Shown here one piece after another: positions 14,611 to 26,365 of a stretch of DNA of 64,000 bases; positions within the stretch are counted from its first letter, which is position 1; each line of letters starts with the position of its first letter. The translations under genes were made by a program, and so were the position numbers. The DNA comes from Strigamia acuminata. Taxonomy: Eukaryota > Arthropoda > Chilopoda > Geophilomorpha > Linotaeniidae. The notes beneath the pieces were generated by a model that did no database searches, had not been told where the DNA came from, and saw only the letters and a program-made list of their open reading frames with translations. The stretch lies in assembly GCA_949358305.1 (NCBI GenBank), contig OX442316.1, forward strand, positions 5,146,001 through 5,210,000, in the 5' to 3' direction.

Positions 14611-15124
14611 GCCAGATTTGTTTGCGCGTTTGTTTTCCCAGCGGGCGAGGGAAGTTTTGGATTGGATCCCGGTCATTAGTCGACACTCGTTGGAAGGAAG
14701 CAGGGAGGACATCTTGGGTCGACGAAACCACTGGACGGATTTATATGCGTAATTTGGTGTTTTAATATTGATAATGTGTTTTCTTTTCTTTTCTTAATTT
14801 TTAGTGTGTTAAAACTTTAAGGTGGATTTGTTTTGAATGGTAAGTTGAGGTTGAATTTAAAATGTTTGACAAAAATTTGTGGCAAATTGAGAGTGGCACT
14901 TTGTTTGTTTGTGCTGTTTTTATTGGGAAATTTGGATTTTGAAAACAAACATTATTAGGTTATGTGCAAATTTAAATTGGGCACACTTATGGGCTGATAG
15001 AAAAAGCGCAACACGCATTCTCTCATCATTTGCGGTGGTCGTCGTGTGGTAATTAGAGGAGGATTTGGCTGCCGTGCAGTGAAGCCGTCGCGCAGTGAAG
15101 CCATCGCTTGGGATTGCGAGAAAT

Positions 15125-15256
15125 AATGTATTATATATTATTATAATTTATATTATATTATATTATTATATTATTATATTATATTATTATATTATTATAT
15201 TATATTATATTATATTATATTATATTATATTATATTATATTATTATATTATTATTA

Positions 15257-15317
<61 letters not shown>
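15125..15317. repeat. TATTA/ATT microsatellite
   Basis: Pure AT repeat. Variable TATTA and TATATTA units grade into a clean ATT run at the 3' side. The Tyr- or Asn-only open frames here are repeat artefacts. Confidence 0.95.
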
Positions 15318-15318
<1 letters not shown>

Positions 15319-16076
15319 TGTGTGATATTAAAAAGTTTGAAATTGGGTTTAAAAAGCATATTTATTGGATTATTTGTTTTAATTAATTTTAAATTTTTGT
15401 CGACGACACGATATGGGCGGTATTCAATACGGTATTGTTTCAATCGGTCGTGTCTAGATGGCGACAGCGACCAGAGGGAGTTTGTGATTTGAAACGGTGG
15501 CGCCAGCTATGTTTCTAAGAAATAATGAATCGGAAGTTAAAATCCCTCTTGGTGGTGATTATACGGCTGTTCATTTCGATAAATTCTCGGTTTCGACAGT
15601 AATTACAATTTGCAATCAATTCACCTAATAAAAAATAATTGAACAAAACCAAAAACCGCATATGATTTTATCGCACACGATCAAAACTAGCTTCAATCCG
15701 TAAAATAAATCCAAAAATGCATCCGAATTTATCACCCACCATACAAAACAAGCTTCAATCCGTACAATACATCCTAAAAGCATCTAAATTTATTCCCTAC
15801 CACACAAAACTTTACTGCAAATTCGAAAAACACATCCGAATTTATTCCCTACCATACAAAACTTGACTGCAATATCACAAAACACATACGAAGTTATCGC
15901 CCACCGTGCAAAACTTGCTGAAACTACTCAGCAAAACCAAAAAACGCATCCGAACTTATCGCCCACACACAAATACAAGCTGAAATTTGAACTGAATGTC
16001 CAAAAAAGTCTTCCGAATTTTCGCCCACGCACCAATCCAAGGTAAAACTGGACGGAATACCTCAAAAACTCAAATC

Positions 16077-16207
16077 TAACCCTAACCTAACCTTAACCTA
16101 ACACTAAACTAACACTAACCTAACACTAACCTAACACTAACCTAACACTAACCTAACACTAACCTAACACTAACCTAACACTAACCTAACACTAACCTAA
16201 CCTAAGG
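16077..16207. repeat. telomere-like CCTAACACTAA satellite, block 1
   Basis: Tandem 11-bp CCTAACACTAA units, with CCTAACCTAA at the edges, inside the inverted-repeat element. CCTAA is the complement of the common insect telomere repeat TTAGG. The 11-mer is one CCTAA plus a CACTAA variant. Confidence 0.85.
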
Positions 16208-16375
16208 TAACTCACAAATACAAGCTGAAATTGCAACTCAAAAAAGTCATCCGAATTTATCGCCCACTCACAAATACAAGCTGAAACTACTCTGAATTCC
16301 CAAAAAAGTTATCCGAATTTTCGCCCACGCACAAATCCAAGCTAAAACTGGACGGAATACCTCAAAAACTCAAAT

Positions 16376-16636
16376 CTAACCCTAACCTAACCTTAATCTA
16401 ACACTAACCTAACCTTAATCTAACACTAACCTAACACTAACCTAACACTAACCTAACACTAACCTAACACTAACCTAACACTAACCTAACACTAACCTAA
16501 CACTAACCTAACACTAACCTAACACTAACCTAACACTAACCTAACACTAACCTAACACTAACCTAACACTAACCTAACACTAACCTAACACTAACCTAAC
16601 ACTAACCTAACACTAACCTAACCCTAACCTAACCTA
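16376..16636. repeat. telomere-like CCTAACACTAA satellite, block 2
   Basis: Longer second block of the same 11-bp unit, about 20 copies. The lead-in (CTCAAATCTAACCCTAACC) and lead-out (CCTAACCTAAGGTAACTCAC) match block 1, so the whole satellite-bearing segment was duplicated as a unit within the element. Confidence 0.85.
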
Positions 16637-17879
16637 AGGTAACTCACAAATACAAGCTGAAACTGGACTGAATACCTAAAAAAGCCATCTGAATTTATCG
16701 CCCACGCACAAATGCAAGCTGAAACTGGACGAAATACCTCAAAAACTCATCCGAATTTATCGCTCACGCAGAAATACAAGCTGAAATTGCACTGAATATC
16801 TAGCTGAAATTCTCACTGAAATTCAAGCTGAAACTGGACGGAATACCTCAAAAACTCTGTCGATGTGAAAACGCATCCGAATTTATCGCCCAGACATAAA
16901 CACAAACTGACAAAACTGCACTAACTTGTTGAAACTTAACTGTGTAAATCGAATAAACGTATCCGAATTTATCGCTCATGATCAAAAGTCGCTTCAATCT
17001 GAACAATAAATCCAAAAAACATATTCAATTTATAGCAGGTGTGCCAAACCTGTTGAAACCGAGCTGTGTGTAAAATACAAGCTAGGACTATACCGTGTTG
17101 CATTGCTTCCATGGGCGATAAATCAGGTACTTTCCAAAGCATAATCACCACTCACAAGTCAGAGGCATTTTAACTCCTAATTAATAGCAATCTGAAATCA
17201 TAGATGGCGCCACTGTTTTCCTATCGCAAACAGTCTCTGGTCGCTCCTGCCATCTGGAGACGACTGAACGAAATAATACCGCATTGAATACCGCCCAAAA
17301 ATTACTTATCATCAAACACTGACGATTTACGTAAAACAATGTCTTCGTTTTTACTCGGCGAGAGATTAAGGACAATTTTTTGAACGATGTTTGAACGTTT
17401 GGAGCAACTCATTTGAGATTTTATTTTAACTGTATTCTATTTTTTTGTAAATTAAATTTTTGCTCTATTCTCTCGATTTTTGGTTTCGCCAGCTTGTGCG
17501 TTGCGGAATATTTGTACAAATTGTTTGTGAATTTTTCAATTATCATTGAAATATTTTTTGTTCATAATTAATAAAAGCAAAATCAGAATAAACTCGTTAT
17601 GTTTATATTTTATTTAGCTCTTTAAGCATTTCCATCTTCCTTTTAAAATATTCTTTGCTTCTTCCCCGCACTTTTCCTTCTGTTTTGTGAACATATTCAA
17701 CCACGAACGTCATGTTCGTGATTCAATGACCACGATTCAAATAAATTTATTTCACTTCTATGACAGCAATTTATTCAAAAACATTTAATTAACCGTCAAC
17801 AATATCCATTTTTGTCTATGGTTTGGCCAAATTTAGCATTAATTTAAAATCACACATTGCAGAACTCCACCTTCTATTT

Positions 17880-18005
17880 TATTTTAATGTTATTCTTTTT
17901 TGTTGCTTTAATTTTGTTATTCTTTTTTGTTGCTTTTATTTTGTTACTCTTTTTTGTTGCTTTTATTTTGTTACTCTTTTTTGTTGCTTTTATTTTGTTT
18001 TTCAT
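17880..18005. repeat. 27-bp tandem repeat, TTTTTTGTTGCTTTTATTTTG type
   Basis: Four to five copies of a 27-bp pyrimidine-rich unit (TTTTTTGTTGCTTTTATTTT plus GTTACTC). It is open in all three forward frames because 27 is divisible by three, which yields hydrophobic pseudo-ORFs. There is no gene context. Confidence 0.9.
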
Positions 18006-18159
18006 TTTTCTTGTTCTATTTCTTATTTTTCTTCTTATCATTCTTTTGTTTTACACCTCTTTTTGCAAACTGTGGTACAATTTTCTCTAGAATTTTAAAA
18101 CAAAAATTACACAATCTCAAAACAAGTAAAATAAAACAAATAAAATAAAAAACAGCAAA

Positions 18160-18270
18160 TGCTTCATTGATGACGACATCCACTGCTTCATTGATGATGA
18201 CATCCACTGCTTCATTGATGACGACATCCAATGCTTCATTGACGGCTTCATTGACGGCTTCATTGACGAC
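18160..18270. repeat. 24-bp tandem repeat, TGCTTCATTGATGACGACAT type
   Basis: Three full copies of a 24-bp unit followed by three shortened 12-bp copies (GCTTCATTGACG). It lies immediately before the large array that starts at about 18.34 kb. The reverse strand is open but encodes only the repeat. Confidence 0.9.
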
Positions 18271-18339
18271 CCTAAATTCCACAAGAACAAAATAAAATTA
18301 ATAATCAACAATAAAACATTAATTTAAATAAATTACCTG

Positions 18340-21300
18340 TAGAAATCCGAATCGACCACCAGCTCAAACACAAACGCAAGCTAGTTTAACACAAATTAGC
18401 ATTACTCGAGCTGAGTTCTTTTTGCGCCACTGTGTGAAGCCAAGTGTAATCACCTTTTCAACATTACTCTTCCATTTGGGTAATTCACAGCATGTCCCTC
18501 GTTTGAGTTCTATTGCTGATACCCGTGAAAATCACTTGACCGCGCATAAAAGACGATAGTGAGTGGTGGCTAACAATGCTCGGCTGCATATAGCGAGGTA
18601 TAGCGCCTTGGTCTTGCCTATCACATATCAATTTACGCGCAGCGGTAGCGCCTTTTACTGTAGGACCAACTACCAACTTCTTTGGAAGCGCCTTTTATCT
18701 TAGGACCAACTTCCCTGGAAGCACCTTTTATCTTAGGATCAACTTCCTCCCAGACTCAATGCCAAACTGTGAAAAACATCATTACTTGCAATTTGTGGGA
18801 TCCATCCATTGCTGTCAAAAGAAACAAAAAAATAAAATTAATAACCAACAATAAATAAAACATTAATTTAAATAAATTACCTGTAGAAATCTGCGTAGTG
18901 GTAAAATCCTTTTTCATCAGCAAACGCAAGCTAGTTTAACACAAATTAGCATTACTCGAGCTGAGTTCTTTTTGCGCCACTGTGTGAAGCCAAGTGTAAT
19001 CACCTTTTCAACATTACTCTTCCATTTGGGTAATTCTTAGCATGTCCCTCGTTTGAGTTCTATTGCTGCTACCCGTGAAAATCACTTGACCGTGGCCGCG
19101 GAAGCGCCTTTTACTTTAGGACCAACTTCCCTGGAAGCGCCTTTCATCTTAGGACCAACTTCCTCCCAGACTCAATGCCAAAATGTAAAAAACATCATTA
19201 TTTGTTCCTTTTTCCTTAATGAGCGTAATGACCAAGACGGGTTCCGAAACCAAAGATAATCACCTTTTTTTGAACCACTTTGCCCATTGGTCAAATGCCA
19301 ATTCCTCACGAGTTGCCAGTTCGTGTTGGTCAAATGCCAATTCGTGAAAATCATTAAAATTCATTGAAAATCATTTCCCGGTTGGCGTGTCCCTCCCCTG
19401 GGACGTGTCCCCCCCCTGGGACTACTTGACTTAGTCAAATATGCCTGTAAGTGTGTGGTCACTTTTACCCGGTCTACGGAAGGTCCTTCTAGGCAGGACC
19501 GTCCTCCCAGTCTATTGATCACCAGCTCAAGCACAAACGCAAGCTAGTTTAACACAAATTAGCATTACTCGAGCTGAGTTCTTTTTGCGCCAACGTGTGA
19601 AGCCAAGTGTAATCACCTTTTCAACATTATTCTTCCATTTGGGTAATTCACAGCATGTCCCTCGTTTGAGTTCTATTGCTGATACCCGTGAAAATCACTT
19701 GACCGCGCATAAAAGACGATAGTGAGTGGTGGCTAACAATGCTCGGCTGCATATAGCGAGGTATAGCGCCTTGGTCTTGCCTATCACATATCAATTTACA
19801 CGCAGCGATAGCGCCTTTTACTGTAGGACCAACTACCAACTTCTTTGGAAGCGCCTTTTATCTTAGGACCAACTTCCCCGGAAGCACCTTTTATCTTAGG
19901 ATCAACTTCCTCCCAGACTCAATGCCAAACTGTGAAAAACATCATTACTTGCAATTTGCGGGATCCATCCATTGCTTTTTACGCCACTGTTCGAAGCCAA
20001 GTGTAATCACCTTTTCAACATTACTCTTCCATTTGGGTAATTCACAGCATGTTCCTCGTTTGAGTTCTATTGCTGCTACCCGTGAAAATCACTTGACCGT
20101 GCACGCCACACGTGTAAGTTTGGCAAGCGGAAGCGCCTTTTACTTTAGGACCAACTTCCCTGGAAGCGCCTTTCATCTTAGGACCAACTTCCTCCCAGAC
20201 TCAATGCCAAAAGGTGAAAAACATCATTACTTGCAATTTGCGGGATCCATCCATTGCTGCCGAAAGAAACAAGAAAAAAAAAATTAATAACCAACAATAA
20301 ATAAAACATTAATTTCAATAAATTACCTGTAGAAATCTGCGTAGTGGTAAAATTCTTTTTCGTCACAAATGCAAGCTAGTTTAACACAAATTAGCATTAC
20401 TCGAGCTGAGTTCTTTTTGAGCCAATGTGTGAAACCAAGTGTAATCACCTTTTCAACATTACTCTTCCATTTGGGTAATTCACAGCATGTCCCTCGTTTG
20501 AGTTCTATTGCTGATACCCGTGAAAATCACTTGACCGCGCATAAAAGACGATAGTGAGTGGTGGCTAACAATGCTCGGCTGCATATAGCGAAGTATAGCG
20601 CCTTGGTCTTGCCTATCACATATCAATTTACGCGCAGCGGTAGCGCCTTTTACTGTAGGACCAACTACCAACTTCTTTGGAAGCGCCTTTTATCTTAGGA
20701 CCAACTTCCCCGGAAGCACCTTTTATCTTAGGATCAACTTCCTCCCAGACTCAATGCCAAACTGTGAAAAACATCATTACTTGCAATTTGTGGGATCCAT
20801 CCATTGCTGTCAAAAGAAACAAAAAATTAAAATTAATAACCAACAATAAATAAAACATTAATTTAAATAAATTACCTGTAGAAATCTGCGTAGTAGTAAA
20901 ATCCTTTTTCATCAGCAAACGCAAGCTAGTTTAACACAAATTAGCATTACTCGAGCTGAGTTCTTTTTGCGCCACTGTGTGAAGCCAAGTGTAATCACCT
21001 TTTCAACATTACTCTTCCATTTGGGTAATTCTTAGCATGTCCCTCGTTTGAGTTCTATTGCTGATACCCGTGAAAATCACTTGACCGTGCACGCCACACG
21101 TGTTAGTTTGGCAGAAGCGGTAGCGCCTTTTACTGTAGGACCAACTACCAACTTCTTTGGAAGCGCCTTTTATCTTAGGACCAACTTCCCCGGAAGCACC
21201 TTTTATCTTAGGATCAACTTCCCCGGAAGCACCTTTTATCTTAGGATCAACTTCCTCTCAGACTCAATGCCAAACTGTGAAAAATATCATTACTTGCAAT

Positions 21301-24300
21301 TTGTGGGTCCCATCCATTGCTGTCAAAAGAAACAAAAAATAAAATTAATAACCAACAATAAATAAAACATTAATTTAAATAAATTACCTGTAGAAATCTG
21401 CGTAGTGGTAAAATCCTTTTTCATCAGCAAACGCAAGCTAGTTTAACACAAATTAGCATTACTCGAGCTGAGTTCTTTTTGCGCCACTGCGTGAAGCCAA
21501 GTGTAATCACCTTTTCAACATTACTCTTCCATTTGGGTAATTCACAGCATGTCCCTCGTTTGAGTTCTATTGCTGATACCCGTGAAAATCACTTGACCGC
21601 GCATAAAAGACGATAGTGAGTGGTGGCTAACAATGCTCGGCTGCATATAGCGAAGTATAGCGCCTTGGTCTTGCCTATCACATATCAATTTACGCGCAGC
21701 GGTAGCGCCTTTTACTGTAGGACCAACTACCAACTTCTTTGGAAGCGCCTTTTATCTTAGGACCAACTTCCCCGGAAGCACCTTTTATCTTAGGATCAAC
21801 TTCCTCCCAGACTCAATGCCAAACTGTGAAAAACATCATTACTTGCAATTTGTGGGATCCATCCATTGCTGTCAAAAGAAACAAAAAAATAAAATTAATA
21901 ACCAACAATAAATAAAACATTAATTTAAATAAATTACCTGTAGAAATCTGCGTAGTGGTAAAATCCTTTTTCACCAGCAAACGCAAGCTAGTTTAACACA
22001 AATTAGCATTACTCGAGCTGAGTTCTTTTTGCGCCACTGTGTGAAGCCAAGTGTAATCACCTTTTCAACATTACTCTTCCATTTGGGTAATTCACAGCAT
22101 GTCCCTCGTTTGAGTTCTACTGCTGATACCCGTGAAAATCACTTGACCGCGCATAAAAGACGATAGTGAGTGGTGGCTAACAATGCTCGGCTGCATATAG
22201 CGAGGTATAGCGCCTTGGTCTTGCCTATCACATATCAATTTACGCGCAGCGGTAGCGCCTTTTACTGTAGGACCAACTACCAACTTCTTTGGAAGCGCCT
22301 TTTATCTTAGGACCAACTTCCCTGGAAACACCTTTTATCTTAGGATCAACTTCCCCGGAAGCACCTTTTATCTTAGGATCAACTTCCTCCCAGACTCAAT
22401 GCCAAACTGTGAAAAACATCATTACTTGCAATTTGTGGGATCCATCCATTGCTGTCAAAAGAAACAAAAAAATAAAATTAATAACCAACAATAAATAAAA
22501 CATTAATTTAAATAAATTACCTGTAGAAATCTGCGAAGTGGTAAAATCCTTTTTCATCAGCAAACGCAAGCTAGTTTAACACAAATTAGCATTACTCGAG
22601 CTGAGTTCTTTTTGCGCCACTGTGTGAAGCCAAGTGTAATCACCTTTTCAACATTACTCTTCCATTTGGGTAATTCTTAGCATGTCCCTCGTTTGAGTTC
22701 TATTGCTGCTACCCGTGAAAATCACTTGACCGTGGCCGCGGAAGCGCCTTTTACTTTAGGACCAACTTCCCTGGAAGCGCCTTTCATCTTAGGACCAACT
22801 TCCTCCCAGACTCAATGCCAAAATGTAAAAAACATCATTATTTGTTCCTTTTTCCTTAATGAGCGTAATGACCAAGACGGGTTCCGAAACCAAAGATAAT
22901 CACCTTTTTTTGAACCACTTTGCCCATTGGTCAAATGCCAATTCCTCACGAGTTGCCAGTTCGTGTTGGTCAAATGCCAATTCGTGAAAATCATTAAAAT
23001 TCATTGAAAATCATTTCCCGGTTGGCGTGTCCCTCCCCTGGGACGTGTCCCCCCCCTGGGACTACTTGACTTAGTCAAATATGCCTGTAAGTGTGTGGTC
23101 ACTTTTACCCGGTCTACGGAAGGTCCTTCTAGGCAGGACCGTCCTCCCAGTCTATTGATCACCAGCTCAAGCACAAACGCAAGCTAGTTTAACACAAATT
23201 AGCATTACTCGAGCTGAGTTCTTTTTGCGCCAACGTGTGAAGCCAAGTGTAATCACCTTTTCAACATTATTCTTCCATTTGGGTAATTCACAGCATGTCC
23301 CTCGTTTGAGTTCTATTGCTGATACCCGTGAAAATCACTTGACTGCGCATAAAAGACGATAGTGAGTGGTGGCTAACAATGCTCGGCTGCATATAGCGAG
23401 GTATAGCGCCTTGGTCTTGCCTATCACATATCAATTTACGCGCAGCGATAGCGCCTTTTACTGTAGGACCAACTACCAACTTCTTTGGAAGCGCCTTTTA
23501 TCTTAGGACCAACTTCCCCGGAAGCACCTTTTATCTTAGGATCAACTTCCTCCCAGACTCAATGCCAAACTGTGAAAAACATCATTACTTGCAATTTGCG
23601 GGATCCATCCATTGCTTTTTACGCCACTGTTCGAAGCCAAGTGTAATCACCTTTTCAACATTACTCTTCCATTTGGGTAATTCACAGCATGTTCCTCGTT
23701 TGAGTTCTATTGCTGCTACCCGTGAAAATCACTTGACCGTGCACGCCACACGTGTTAGTTTGGCAGAAGCGGTAGCGCCTTTTACTGTAGGACCAACTAC
23801 CAACTTCTTTGGAAGCGCCTTTTATCTTAGGACCAACTTCCCCGGAAGCACCTTTTATCTTAGGATCAACTTCCCCGGAAGCACCTTTTATCTTAGGATC
23901 AACTTCCTCTCAGACTCAATGCCAAACTGTGAAAAACATCATTACTTGCAATTTGTGGGTCCCATCCATTGCTGTCAAAAGAAACAAAAAATAAAATTAA
24001 TAACCAACAATAAATAAAACATTAATTTAAATAAATTACCTGTAGAAATCTGCGTAGTGGTAAAATCCTTTTTCATCAGCAAACGCAAGCTAGTTTAACA
24101 CAAATTAGCATTACTCGAGCTGAGTTCTTTTTGCGCCACTGTGTGAAGCCAAGTGTAATCACCTTTTCAACATTACTCTTCCATTTGGGTAATTCACAGC
24201 ATGTCCCTCGTTTGAGTTCTATTGCTGATACCCGTGAAAATCACTTGACCGCGCATAAAAGACGATAGTGAGTGGTGGCTAACAATGCTCGGCTGCATAT

Positions 24301-24590
24301 AGCGAAGTATAGCGCCTTGGTCTTGCCTATCACATATCAATTTACGCGCAGCGGTAGCGCCTTTTACTGTAGGACCAACTACCAACTTCTTTGGAAGCGC
24401 CTTTTATCTTAGGACCAACTTCCCCGGAAGCACCTTTTATCTTAGGATCAACTTCCTCCCAGACTCAATGCCAAACTGTGAAAAACATCATTGCTTGCAA
24501 TTTGCGGATCCCATCCATTGTTGTCGAAAGAAACAAGAAAAAATAAACATTATCAATTTAAACAAATTACTTTTAGAAATCTGCAACTTC
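18340..24590 (-). repeat. large tandem array with intron-bearing units and a 3,640-bp higher-order repeat
   Basis: Roughly ten copies of a 0.5-0.6 kb unit. The landmark ACGCAAGCTAGTTTAACAC lies near 18374, 18924, 19535, 20370, 20918, 21430, 21980, 22564, 23175 and 24082. Units contain sub-repeats of about 32 bp (GGAAGCGCCTTTTATCTTAG). About 18905-20120 recurs at 22545-23760 with a constant 3,640-bp offset. In the minus direction units read ...TCTACAG/GTAATTTATT and, about 69 bp later, TTTCTTTTGACAG/CAATGG (for example an intron at 18812-18880), a textbook short intron. The 60-68 aa frames found in each copy have no known domain. I infer an amplified, possibly transcribed, non-coding sequence on the minus strand. 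Confidence 0.8.
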
Positions 24591-26365
24591 ACGCGACGTG
24601 TTGCACAAAAGCCAAAATCCATGGAATGAGGCAGCAAGCGGTCGACCATTGGGTTTATGTGCTCTTTTGCATATTGCGTATCGAGTTCGTGTTTCCAGGT
24701 CGTCACTTGGAGACACGAATTCGATCAAAGACTTGCAAAACCTTTATTCTTCTAACTTTTGCAGACATTACATACACAAATCAGTCTCCAAACGGCAGCA
24801 ATTAATTTCCCTGAAAAAAAGAAAAATAACAAACGAACAAACAACTTATTAATGGCAAAACATCCACGGTGTAATGCCATGCAAATAACATTACATGTCC
24901 TAATCGTGTTTCTTTTTACATACTCATGGTATAACATTAAGCCAGTATGAAACATACTTCTTCTGAAAAACATTGCAGATATAAATCGACCTGCAAAAAG
25001 AAAAAATCGTGACGCGCGCTTGAAAACTTTTCATGCCCCAACCCCAACTATTAAAATTCAATTGAAAACATTTCTGCATTCCTTCCATCCAAGTGTGACA
25101 CATCAAATCATTAAATTGAGCCTGTAGGAAAAATAATTAAATTTCTTTTCAAATTTTAGTAATCAACAAGTATTTCTTAATTCGTATTCACAGAAATGTT
25201 TCTAATTTACCAAGTTGGTTGCCAATGGTTGCTGCTGTTCTAGGCCATTACGTCACGTTTCGCTGCTCTTCTTCCTACAATGCAGTCTCGTTCTTATTTC
25301 CTGTCTTACGATCGGACTTACAACCAGTAGTTACGTCACTTCCGGGTAACGAATCGTAATACCGCTGGAAAGAGAAAAAAATAAAAATAAATAAACCAAC
25401 AATTTATTAATGTCAAATTAAAAACATTTGAGAAAAATTGTGACAAGTATGGCCGTGCAGGAACTCTACATAAAGAAAGGACGCCTCAAATCTGTAGAAA
25501 AAATAAATTTCTTTTGCAATTTTAGTATTCATAAGCCTATCGTATTTCACATTTAATTCAAAGCGAAATTTATTTACCCAAGTGTGTGTGCTGATGAACA
25601 CACTCAGCCGCCATTTGTTCGAATTACTAAGTTTCTTGAAAATTAAAAATTAAAAATACCAAAATTCATTAAGGAATTTCCTAAAATATTGATAAATTTA
25701 AAAAGTGCACTTACCAATCTACATTTTGAAGCTCAGGAAACTTTATTCCTCATCAAGGCGAGGAGAGATTCGATTTCACCGTGGTCCGCCTTCTGGTAGA
25801 AAAAAAAAACTAAAAATGCCAAAAATCGTTATAAATCTTAATTGTAGTTTAGATAAACAAACTCAAATTCCCACCTCGAACTGAGTAGATGGCTGAAGAT
25901 TAATTCTCAATATACCACCCAATGGTTGCCATTGACATCGCGTCAGACTGCATACTGTTCTACTTCCCACAATGCAATCTGGTTCTTACCTGCGGTCGCT
26001 GTGATTGGCTCAGAACTGGCTTAGTTCTGAGCCACTTCTCTGCAATCCGCATGTGCATGATCTTTCTCATCAAGACTAGGATATTGTGAATTTGATATTA
26101 TTATTATTACTAACCCCAAGGGCCATGTTTGAATTCAGGCATCGTTTACTGTGCTTTTCAAAAATATTAAAATATGGCTGATTCATTAAATTATTTCCAA
26201 TATTTTTGTTAAATTTGGAAAATATACTTACACATTTTGAACATCTAGGGACTTCATTTCCCATCTTGAAGTTGTGGATGGCTCAGAATCAAATCTCTAA
26301 AAATGGCTCTGAGATTTATTTTCAATGTGGTCTGCTTTCTGTTTTAAAAAAAAGAAATTTTATAA
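24590..26365. other. AT-rich region with diverged repeat segments, no gene
   Basis: No recognisable coding sequence. Several short stretches recur in the 28.4-31 kb region: TAGAAAAAATAAATTTCTTTT at about 25496, CCCACCTCGAA near 25873, and a block with GGTTGC...CACAATGCAATCTG near 25925-25985. Many of these bear minus-strand splice-like edges. It looks like an older, decayed part of the repeat field. Confidence 0.45.

Larger units (their letters stand above)
15414..17297. mobile_element. 1.88-kb inverted-repeat element carrying telomere-like satellite
   Basis: The left end TGGGCGGTATTCAATACGG and the reverse complement of the right end (TGGGCGGTATTCAATGCGG) start imperfect inverted repeats of about 105 bp. 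They include the shared internal strings AGATGGC, GCGACCAGAG and GGTGGCGCCA. No target duplication is evident. The interior is not coding: it consists of about 15 diverged copies of a 40-60 bp unit built on CCGAATTTATCGCCCACGCA and ACAAATACAAGCTGAAACT, plus two blocks of CCTAA-type satellite. It is a non-autonomous DNA transposon or foldback element. Confidence 0.75.

Noticed and set aside
18485-24385. Repeated 60-68 aa frames in the tandem array (such as those starting MVVGPTVKG).
   Set aside because: They recur only because the DNA unit is duplicated. They cross the splice-like sites and show no domain.
18340-24590. Possible CRISPR-like or direct-repeat defence array.
   Set aside because: Units are 0.5-0.6 kb with no unique spacers of regular length, and the context is eukaryotic.
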